Source: Podochytrium sp. JEL0797 (lineage: Eukaryota; Chytridiomycota; Chytridiomycetes; Chytridiales; Chytriomycetaceae). From it: 24,026 bases of DNA. Position 1 is the first letter of the stretch. Every line of letters starts with the position of its first letter. The position numbers and the translations under genes are program-made. Positions 17,541-24,026 of this stretch are shown here, one piece after another. The notes below the pieces were generated by a model. The model was not told where the DNA came from. It made no database searches and was given only the letters and a program-made list of their open reading frames with translations. The stretch covers positions 1-24,026 of the forward strand of contig JADGJG010000326.1 of assembly GCA_027596195.1 (NCBI GenBank), written 5' to 3'.

Positions 17541-18068
17541 TCAAATTTTCGCCAACGACGGTTGAATCTCTTGCAATTGTGCTTCCAACATTGCTATCCT
17601 TTGCCTGAGCTCCAACTCCCTCGGCCCAAAAGTGGCCGCCACGCTCTCCAACACAGCTTCACGCTTCTCCAACGCCATCTTGTTATCCTGCAGGCGCTGA
17701 ATCCGGTTGTCGAGGTGCGTGACCTCTGCAGACTTGACGGCACGCCATTTTCGCGCCGCGAGCACTTGTCGAGACTGTTTCTTGATGGGTGAGACGCTTT
17801 TGGAAGGAAAGTAGAATGGGTCCGTCAACGACGTGGGAGAGAATTGCGCGGGGTGAACCGGAGGCAAGACTTGAGAAACGGGAAGGAAGGGGAATATGCG
17901 GTTGTCCAAAATAGAGCTTGTGGCGGTGGACTCGTAGGACATTGGCGGAGTGAGCAGGTCCCAGAATATCAGGTCTATGTCGATGGATTTCGGGATTGGA
18001 ATCGAGACGCCGGGGGTCGGTTTCAAGAGCCAGTCATATGGGGTGGTATTGGATGTACACTCAAGCAT
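17541..18068 (-). CDS. Atypical bZIP protein, W class (175 aa)
   Basis: Intact paralogue of the gene at 5389. The N-terminal part is acidic/hydrophobic (PKSIDIDLIFWDLLTPP, SSILDNRIFPFLPVSQVLPP). The basic region is KKQSRQVLAARKWRAVKSAEV with Gln and Trp at the diagnostic positions. The zipper has LDNRIQRLQDNKMALEKREA and VLESVAATFGPRELELRQRI. The single open frame runs from ATG 18068 to a stop at 17541. AAAAAAAGC lies 12 nt before the ATG, and a TATA-like CATAAATAG about 50 nt before it. A dead tandem copy follows directly downstream (17111-17425). Confidence 0.83.
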   Translation of the reverse strand: MLECTSNTTPYDWLLKPTPGVSIPIPKSIDIDLIFWDLLTPPMSYESTATSSILDNRIFPFLPVSQVLPPVHPAQFSPTSLTDPFYFPSKSVSPIKKQSRQVLAARKWRAVKSAEVTHLDNRIQRLQDNKMALEKREAVLESVAATFGPRELELRQRIAMLEAQLQEIQPSLAKI

Positions 18069-18079
18069 TTTGATGAGGT

Positions 18080-18088
18080 GCTTTTTTT
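18080..18088 (-). promoter_or_regulatory. AAAAAAAGC element upstream of the bZIP at 17541-18068
   Basis: Minus-strand AAAAAAAGC, 12 nt before the ATG. Its flanks (CC before, then ACCTCATC after) also resemble those at 5389 (CC before, AACCTTCATC after), which suggests a conserved leader or initiator. Confidence 0.45.
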
Positions 18089-18189
18089 GGATGGGCTGAG
18101 TCCGAACCGCGCGGTGCTCTATTTATGTTTTCCGGTGCGAAAAGCAGAGCCGCCTGGGCGCCAAGTTTCAATTAATTTTGTTTAATCAT

Positions 18190-18753
18190 CTTTGGGGGCT
18201 TTGCGGCAGCTTCAAGTTTGTTGACGGTTGGATCAATCGCTGACTGAGAATTTGTCATGTTTCGCCTTTGGGCTATTGCGAAAAGGGTGGAAAAGGGGGC
18301 TGGCCCCTTGCTAAGCACTTTTGGGTTGAAGTTTAGGATGGAAGTTGAAGGAGGGATGCTTGTAAGTTTCACCCAGCTGGGATAACTAGATGGCTATAAT
18401 TGGGAAGTCGAGAGCTAAAAGTGACCACACCTCATGGTCTAAAGAATTCTCTGCGTGTTTGGCACGTCTCGCTTCGATCCCATCTCGACATTGGTTCATC
18501 TCTGTGCTCTAAGCATCCTTTCGAGTTGGCATGCAGCTGCACAAACATATCCGGCGTGCTTGGCAAACACAGGATTCTGTGGCGTTCGTCAAACAAACAA
18601 ATACGAAAGTCCTCTCTCACTTCTCCTCTATTCCGTAATGACCCATGAAGGTAGTAATTACAACCCACAATTACAAAACCTGCTTATGGCACCGTTGTAA
18701 TCAAGAGTTTGAAACGGAGTTAATTCGAACCTTGAAATTTCCAGCCGCGAAAG
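18190..18753. other. Gene-free stretch
   Basis: It lies between divergent bZIP genes. Short frames near 18432-18700 on both strands have no recognisable motif and overlap one another. I see no repeat or RNA gene. Confidence 0.45.
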
Positions 18754-20023
18754 ATGCAACCCAGCGACGATGAATCCGCCGGTCCTTCCTCTTCTGCGAG
18801 CTCCAACCACCCACACACTACCACGACCAGCACACGTGGACGCAAGCGAAAGAGTGCACCTGCCAGCGACAAGGATCGCAGAAACCTCGAAAATCAGAGG
18901 TACCCATCGTGATCCTGATCAAACACATTTTGATGGCCAGCTCTTAACGATCCCAACAGAAACTTTCGCAAGCGCCAGCAAGACCGCATGTCAACCCTCG
19001 AGCGAGAGAACGAGAGTCTCAAAGATAAGCTGTTGGGCCACTTTCCCGTTGACTCGTTCGAAACACAACACCGCATCGCGATTCTTGAGACTGAGAACTC
19101 TCTCCTGCGACATTCGAGTGTAGCCATTGATCTCAAGGCCTCATTCCAGCCGGGATCTCGTGTGGGTGATTGTGCGCCTTGTGCCGTGGAGAAGACCAAG
19201 TGCCTTGTGATTGGCGGGATGCTGCGCGAAGCGGAGGGCAAAGTGACCGCGCTGGAGAGTGAGAACGCGTTGCTCAAGAAGCAGAACTCGAATCTGCGCT
19301 ACGTCATCAACAACATTGGCGATTTGAACGCGTTCTGTGTCTACTGCCGGAACCAGCATGCAGACCCCATTAGTCGGCATTGATCAAGCACTTGCCTTCC
19401 TCTGTGCGCCTTCAACTACCCAATTAGAAACGCGAGCGAAAGGAAACCGGTTCGTTTGCGCGACGCAGCTCTTTGGACAACCCGACACAGAATGGTGCCG
19501 CAACGCGTTAAAATCGTTGAATTCCCTGCGCAACTCCCCTCTCGTTGACGAGCTGATGGACATGTTCGAACGACAATCCCTCTGCACCGATATCACCAAG
19601 CTGAAGCGATACAATATCCGAGGTCTTTATATCCGCTCCAAATTGCTGGATGAATGCACCAACGTGATTGAACGCCAAACCGCTGTCGAACTTTTACTTG
19701 CGCAGCTGTTGAAGACTCGCGATCACGTTCAGTACCGCAACTCCATGTTTGAGATTCCCCTCGCTTCGGGATCGCCGCCGGTTTCTCCAACCATCCTGGC
19801 CCCGCTCACCAATATTCCCTTGCCACCTCCTGGCCTTGTGTTTCGCGATCAACTCCTTGCTATCCCATCCCTCCAGAATTCTCCAAATGGCCCTTCATAC
19901 GTTCATGAATTTTGCTCGTTGTTTTGGGTTCGTTTTCCTCGTCTCTTTCCTCTTTTTCCAAACGTCCTTTTACTAATCAAGAAAACCGCGACAGAACAAG
20001 GACCACAAGAAGGGACACGGTGA
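18754..20023 (+). CDS. Yap1/Pap1-type bZIP transcription factor with C-terminal helical domain
   Basis: Likely nuclear regulator. A Ser/Thr-rich N-terminus and GRKRKSAP lead into a basic region split by a 60-nt intron (18900-18959, CAGAG|GTACCC...CAACAG|A). Spliced, it reads RRNLENQRNFRKRQQDRMS, with the N-x4-Q-R-x-F-R pattern typical of Yap1/Pap1 factors. Leucine heptads follow (LERENESLKDKLLG, ILETENSLL, then VTALESENALLKKQ). The first frame ends at TGA 19381-19383, but a clear helical domain continues in the +1 frame (FGQPDTEWCRNALKSLNSL, PLVDELMDMFERQS, VIERQTAVELLLAQLL) to TGA at 20023. An intron from 19337 (GTGTCT) to 19388 (ATCAAG, 52 nt) or to 19373 (37 nt) would join them in frame. 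A one-base indel or +1 frameshift at CAT-TGA-T are alternatives. Without joining, the product would be 189 aa. Confidence 0.75.
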
Positions 20024-20368
20024 AGAAACTCTGATCCAAATGCTCACGGTTGCTAAACGAAGGAATTTGTTCGCAAAATCTTCACGACCGCACAAAGTTT
20101 TCACTCACGGCAGAAACATGGCGTCAAGGCAATCGCGCGCAGTTACACGGATGTAGATGTAAATATGTGGATGGCGAATAATGAAGATTTTGTGAATATA
20201 CCAGCTGGGAAGGCGCGTTTCACCCGCGGCGCCATAAGTGCTTGCCATGGGGTTGCGCGATTGCGCCATCACTCTTGTTGTCAAGTTGAGTCACGTTTGC
20301 TCAGAAAAAGCAATTCATAATAAATTGGAAGGGGGAGGGAGATGTGCCCCCACAAATCGGACACAAAA
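20024..20368. other. Gene-free stretch
   Basis: It separates the Yap1-type gene from the GCN4-type gene at 20369. An AT-rich CATAATAAATT near 20316-20326 could serve as a TATA region about 45-50 bp before the ATG. Nothing else is supported. Confidence 0.45.
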
Positions 20369-20953
20369 ATGTTCACGAACGATCAACTGGCGTATTCCCA
20401 GCAGCAACCACCCATCAACATAATCGACGTGTCTCTGCTTCAACCCCAAATGAACCCAAGCGACTGGAACGTATCATGGTAAACAACGAGAGTTTGTTCG
20501 TTGCGTAGTCCCCCCAAATGAACAAACAACCACCACAGGAATCCAACTCGTAACAACACCCTCGATTCCAACACCTCCATCGAAAGCAACGAAACCGCAA
20601 CTTCCACCGACCCACCCTCCCACTCAGGCAGTAGTGCGACCACCTCCCGCAAACGCAGAACCACCCGCGTGCGAAGCCCACTCGACAGCGACGACGAGAC
20701 ACAACACCTCACACGCCGCCAAAAAAACACGGAAGCAGCTCGCCGGTCTCGAGCCCGCAAACTCGATCACATGGTGACGCTGGAACAGAAAGTGGTGGCG
20801 CTCGAGGAGGAGAAGGTCGTGCTCGGGGAGCGGATTGTTTCGTTGGAAGGGAATGCGAGGACGTTTGAGCAGATGGAGATGATGTTGAAGGAGAGAGTGA
20901 CTTTATTGGAGCAACAGCTGGCGGACAACTATAAGGCGTTTTTGGGAATGTGA
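20369..20953 (+). CDS. GCN4-type bZIP transcription factor (174 aa, 2 exons)
   Basis: Putative DNA-binding activator or repressor. Exon 1 (20369-20478) encodes MFTNDQLAYSQQQPP to NVSW. A 60-nt intron (20479-20538, GTAAAC...CCACAG) splits the Trp codon, and exon 2 runs to TGA. The Ser/Thr-rich middle is followed by the basic region RRQKNTEAARRSRARKLDHM, a canonical N-x7-R core almost identical to that of GCN4. The zipper (LEQKVVALEEEKVVLGERI and VSLEGNARTFEQMEMMLKERV) carries the same extended signature as the W-class genes in this window. The DNA site is expected to be AP-1/CRE-like by family. Confidence 0.85.
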
Positions 20954-21334
20954 AAACGTCATAGCCCTGTGTATAGTAATAATATTTTCTTTCTCGGGAA
21001 TGCGTGCCGATAATACCTGGCCCACGTTTGAGGGCTTGGACCCGCGATACGTTATTATTCAGCCACCATGCGCTGCAGGCTGGCTCGAAAGCCGGTTTGC
21101 GTTTTTTTGTCAGTGCCAAGCTTGCAAGAACCCTTTTCGCCACTTTCAAGCCCCCAATTTCATTTGCAAATGAATTACTTGCTTATAAATTGCACTCGTC
21201 CGTCAGTCAACTCAAGTGAAAATGATTCATTCCGAGTGATATCGGTCCCCTCGTTGATTGAAAATTGTGTTCCGTTGTTTGAACCTCGGCCGCAGGAAAA
21301 AAAAGATTTTTCTGGGGGGTGCAGGGCGGAATTG
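20954..21334. other. Intergenic region upstream of the bZIP at 21404
   Basis: An open frame continuous with the next gene reaches back to an ATG at 21068, but the TATA box at 21335 and the composition favour the ATG at 21404. No other feature is supported. Confidence 0.5.
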
Positions 21335-21340
21335 TATAAA
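21335..21340 (+). promoter_or_regulatory. TATA box of the GCN4-type bZIP at 21404
   Basis: TATAAA in the context TTGTATAAAAGCG, 64 bp before the ATG at 21404. It decides between that start and the in-frame ATG at 21068, which lies upstream of the box. Confidence 0.6.
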
Positions 21341-21403
21341 AGCGAAGGACGTCGTCGTGAATCACCCCCACATCCCAACCCCGGTTACACACCACTCTCA
21401 AAA

Positions 21404-22141
21404 ATGTGTTACGTCAAAGTCAAGTCCTCCGCAATCGCCGAAGTCGTAGCTCCCATCGCTCAACCAACTGCGGCTCCCGTCAAGGATGTTGCCATGGCTG
21501 CCCTCGCCTCCACCGAATCCTGGCTCGCCAACAACCTCAACGAAGACTGGTTCCAAGGCCAACAACAGCAGCAACACACCCCGGACGCCGCCTCCTCCCC
21601 CCTCGAATACGACATCCAAGAAACCAACGCCTCCGTGCCTCGTATCAACGGCGATTGGATGAACTGGCTCGAAACCATCTCCTCGTTCCCCGCCGACACA
21701 ACCACAATGGCGCCACCCATGGAAATGGGAACCGTTGTGTCTCCCACCATGACGGAAACCACGGTCGTGCGATCCCCAGAATACAACGCTCTCTCGGCCC
21801 CAGCCACCGCCATGTACATCCCCGCCATTGCCCCCATCAACCCCCGAAAGCGCACCTCGCGTTCCAACTCCCTCGACAGCGACGGCAACGTGCGCCGCAC
21901 CAAGAACACGGACGCGGCGAGAAAGTCGCGCGCACGCAAAGCCGCCCTCATTGACTCGTTGGAATCCAAATCCGACATGTTGGAGAACGATAAAGCGCGG
22001 TTGGCCACGCGGATTGCGGTGTTGGAGAACAATGAGAGGTCGTTTGCGCAGCGGGAGGTGGATTTGAAGCAGAGGGTGGCGTTTTTGGAGGAGCAGTTGA
22101 CGCAGTCTCATCGCGCTTTGTTGTCGCAGAATGGATTGTGA
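21404..22141 (+). CDS. GCN4-type bZIP transcription factor (245 aa)
   Basis: Single-exon putative transcription factor. The N-terminal half has Trp/Asn-containing patches (ESWLANNLNEDWFQ, a Gln run, INGDWMNWLETISSFP) that look like an activation domain. A Pro/Arg linker precedes the basic region RRTKNTDAARKSRARKAAL, which has the canonical N-x7-R core. The zipper includes LESKSDMLENDKARLATRI and VLENNERSFAQREVDLKQRV, then FLEEQLTQSHRALL. It aligns without gaps from the Asn through the zipper with the W-class gene at 556, showing common origin. ATG 21404 was chosen because of the TATA box 64 bp upstream; the frame is open back to 21068. Confidence 0.87.
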   Translation: MCYVKVKSSAIAEVVAPIAQPTAAPVKDVAMAALASTESWLANNLNEDWFQGQQQQQHTPDAASSPLEYDIQETNASVPRINGDWMNWLETISSFPADTTTMAPPMEMGTVVSPTMTETTVVRSPEYNALSAPATAMYIPAIAPINPRKRTSRSNSLDSDGNVRRTKNTDAARKSRARKAALIDSLESKSDMLENDKARLATRIAVLENNERSFAQREVDLKQRVAFLEEQLTQSHRALLSQNGL

Positions 22142-22359
22142 TTCGTTTTCTTATTGTTATGTGCTCATCAGAGGCAATAATATACCTGTAATTATTATTT
22201 GTTAATTGTGTATTCGCGTTTTGATAATTGAGATTAGAAATTCGGAAACAGAAAGAAACAAGGTTCAGCCGCCGGAGCGAGTTTGAAATTCGATGTGTTG
22301 AACTCCCCCAATCCAGAAATATATTTAGGGTTAAAGACTTATTCGGAAAAAGGAACAAC

Positions 22360-22878
22360 ATGCTCTTCCCATCGCCGAACCAAGGGCGGATATCCATCGA
22401 GGTTCAATCCGAACGCGGGCCCCCCATCGACCCGGAATTGATGTCATGGTTCGACACCTCGAGCGGAACAACAGCCACACCTTGCGCCTCCACCTCACTC
22501 CCCCCATCCTGCTTCAACTCACTTCCCCCGTTTGAGTGGAATCTCGAATCCCCTGCCACCTCCGCATCATCCACCCCCGCGGACCCAGAAAGCCTCCCCT
22601 CCCCAATCTCCACCCCCCTCGACAAACGTATCAAAAGACGCACCCAAAACACACTCACGGCGCGAAAATCACGTGAACGCAAAACGGAGCAATTAGAGCT
22701 CATCGAATAAGGAACAGCGCGTCTCGAGGCAGAAAAGGCGCAGCTTGACGTACGTGTGGCCGTGTTGGAAAACAATGTGGCGTCGTTTGCTCAGCGAGAG
22801 GCTGATTTGTTGCATCGGATTGCGTTTTTGGAGGAGGAGTTGATGCAGTCTCAGAATGCGGTGAAGGCTTGTTTGTAG
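22360..22878 (+). pseudogene. GCN4-type bZIP with a stop at the start of the zipper
   Basis: The frame from ATG 22360 encodes MLFPSPNQGR, a Pro/Ser-rich region and a canonical-looking basic region RRTQNTLTARKSRERKTEQL. It then meets TAA at 22708-22710. The same frame continues intact through a full zipper (LEAEKAQLDVRVAVLENN, SFAQREADLLHRI, FLEEELMQS) to TAG 22876-22878, followed by overlapping AATAAA signals. Only one base is needed to explain the TAA (from GAA or CAA, for instance). It is thus a very recent pseudogene, a sequencing error, or a gene making a zipper-less basic protein of 116 aa. Confidence 0.75.
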
Positions 22879-23016
22879 AAATAAATAAAGTTGGTATTAT
22901 GTTGAATAATGAAGCGAGACTGAGATTGTATATTGATAAGCAGAAATCGAGCCGCCTTAGCAAAAGCCGCCGACTCGATTTGAATTGCACTTGATAATTT
23001 CTAAGCGAAAACAAGA

Positions 23017-23385
23017 ATGCCGTCGACTGAACCTCTATTGCTGCCAAAGGTTAACGCGACCCGCCCGATTCTTTACAAAGAAGAGTTACCCACCATCAAC
23101 ACAACCAAGATCCAGCCCCTGCTCGGAATCCACTGCACTTCACCTAATCCTCATAGTGCCGATAACTTGCTCAATTCCAACCCGTTGCCCCTATATTCGT
23201 CATCAATCCACAAGCATCACCACAAACACCATCATCACGGACGATTCAGCCACAAAGAGGCACTCGCGCGAAGAGAGAGTATCGCAGAAGCATATTCACA
23301 GGGGTTGCAAGGGATCGAATGGATTCTGTGGTTCATGGCGTTGTTCTGTTTTATTCTGTTTTTATCGTACCCATATATCGTGTGA
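23017..23385 (+). CDS. Small His-rich tail-anchored membrane protein (122 aa)
   Basis: Unknown family. After a polar N-terminus there is a His-rich run (IHKHHHKHHHHG, about residues 64-75), a charged conserved segment (KEALARRESIAEAYSQGL) and a single C-terminal hydrophobic helix (WILWFMALFCFILFLSYPYIV) ending at the stop. This is the layout of a tail-anchored protein facing the cytosol. The His run could bind metal ions such as Zn or Ni; that is inference. A broken tandem copy follows at 23517-23884, whose conservation of the same segments supports this as a real gene. Confidence 0.65.
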   Translation: MPSTEPLLLPKVNATRPILYKEELPTINTTKIQPLLGIHCTSPNPHSADNLLNSNPLPLYSSSIHKHHHKHHHHGRFSHKEALARRESIAEAYSQGLQGIEWILWFMALFCFILFLSYPYIV

Positions 23386-23516
23386 ACCAAAATACACTAC
23401 CTATTTCAAATTGATGATTGCCCGTGTTTCCTTTGCGAGCTGGGCTTTTTGTTTACATTTTCTAAACAAAGAACAATCAATTTCGAAATGAGAACATATC
23501 ATCGACCGCGCCGCCG

Positions 23517-23884
23517 TTATTGCTGCCAGCCAAGGACGGCACCAACGCGCAGCCAGCGAGCTGCATGATTCTTTGCAAAGACGAGCTGCCACACAGCCAA
23601 AATCCAGCCCCTGATGGGAATCCCAGTGGCAATCCGATGCACTTCACCCGATCCTCACTCCCCCACCACCTTGGTCGATATTAAACCGCTGCCAACGCAA
23701 CCTGCATCCATCCACAAGGGCCAACACCATGGCCACGGCCGCAGTCGATTCAGAAAAGAAGCACTCGCGCGATCAGAAAGTATCGCGCAAGCATACACGC
23801 AAGGGTTGTGGGCGATTGAATGGATTTTGTAGTTCATGGCCTTGTTTTGCATTGTTTTGTTTTTCTCGTATCCTAATATCGTGT
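23517..23884 (+). pseudogene. Decayed tandem copy of the His-rich membrane protein gene
   Basis: The DNA is alignable to 23035-23385. The copy retains CTSPDPHSP, SIHKGQHHGHGR (a shorter His run), KEALARSESIAQAYTQGL and IEWIL. It then has TAG (23830-23832) where the first copy has TGG, followed by FMALFCIVLFFSYPNIV in frame. The original stop is lost (TGA to TGC). The 5' end is out of frame relative to the first copy. The loss of the membrane anchor makes it a likely pseudogene. Confidence 0.75.
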
Positions 23885-23961
23885 GCAATACAAAAATAAA
23901 ATAGACCGTGCTTGTAGACGTAGACTTTTGAATTGAATCATTCTTGAGTCGCGGCCACCCC

Positions 23962-23962
<1 letters not shown>

Positions 23963-23996
<34 letters not shown>

Positions 23997-24013
23997 AACA
24001 AAAAAAAAAAAAA
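23963..24013. repeat. Homopolymer end: C32 then poly-A
   Basis: An uninterrupted run of 32 C (23963-23994) is followed by AAAAC and 15 A, then GGGGGTGTGTGG at the window edge. It does not match the common TTAGGG telomere repeat. It may be an assembly end artefact. Confidence 0.7.
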
Positions 24014-24026
24014 AGGGGGTGTGTGG

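Noticed and set aside
18455..18700. Possible small secreted protein (hydrophobic start, two Cys)
   Set aside because: The apparent signal-like stretch is weak, the frame overlaps an equally long antisense frame, and no promoter or homology is visible.
21068..21403. N-terminal extension of the bZIP at 21404 from the in-frame ATG at 21068
   Set aside because: A TATA box at 21335 lies between the two ATGs and the extension has no family-like sequence, so the downstream start is preferred.
21398..22111. Gly-rich minus-strand frame opposite the bZIP at 21404
   Set aside because: Low-complexity antisense shadow of a clearly coding plus-strand gene.
1..24026. CRISPR array, transposon ends, or prophage-like module
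   Set aside because: No spaced palindromic repeats, transposase or integrase motifs, or terminal inverted repeats were seen. The repeats present are local minisatellites in genes.

Overview
The window looks like nuclear DNA of an early-diverging, chytrid-like fungus. Reasons: genes on both strands with short GT-AG introns (about 55-80 nt, with one of 278 nt and another of about 370 nt), branch-point-like CTGAC/CTAAC sequences, TATA boxes roughly 40-65 bp before several start codons, AATAAA signals, chitinase relics, and a lineage-specific swarm of bZIP transcription-factor genes. The organism call is inference. All three stop codons end apparently intact genes here, so the code is standard.

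Layout. 1-6000: an atypical bZIP gene (556-1275), a frameshifted copy of it (1404-2025), a long decayed chitinase locus on the minus strand (about 2035-4826, two GH18 domains, two chitin-binding modules and a 71-bp minisatellite), and a second atypical bZIP (5389-5973). 6380-8470: decayed genes only, namely a SNF2-type helicase with RING remnant, the C-terminal end of an amidase, and a deleted bZIP copy. 8570-15255: a candidate cobalamin (vitamin B12) locus. It holds an ABCD4-like ABC transporter (minus), a decayed CobS-type cobalamin synthase (plus, divergent from it), an intron-containing CobU-type adenosylcobinamide kinase/guanylyltransferase (minus), a short unknown ORF, and a secreted, probably GPI-anchored periplasmic-binding-protein-like gene resembling BtuF/CBA1 (plus). 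15480-22880: seven more bZIP genes or relics. 23017-23885: a small His-rich, tail-anchored membrane protein and its decayed tandem copy. The window ends in C32 followed by poly-A.

Two stories stand out. First, four genes whose families belong to B12 capture, membrane passage and nucleotide-loop assembly lie within 6.7 kb of a eukaryotic genome. CobU looks expressible, whereas CobS carries three in-frame stops and a 5' frameshift, so the pathway may be decaying or completed from another locus. Second, the bZIP genes share one extended zipper but split into two basic-region classes. One is GCN4-like (Asn-x7-Arg). The other has Gln in place of the near-invariant Asn and Trp in place of Ser/Cys. 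This W class has been duplicated and broken repeatedly, and three copies share an AAAAAAAGC element just before the start codon.

All family calls come from reading motifs by eye; no database search was run. Intron positions are inferred from splice signals plus reading-frame continuity.
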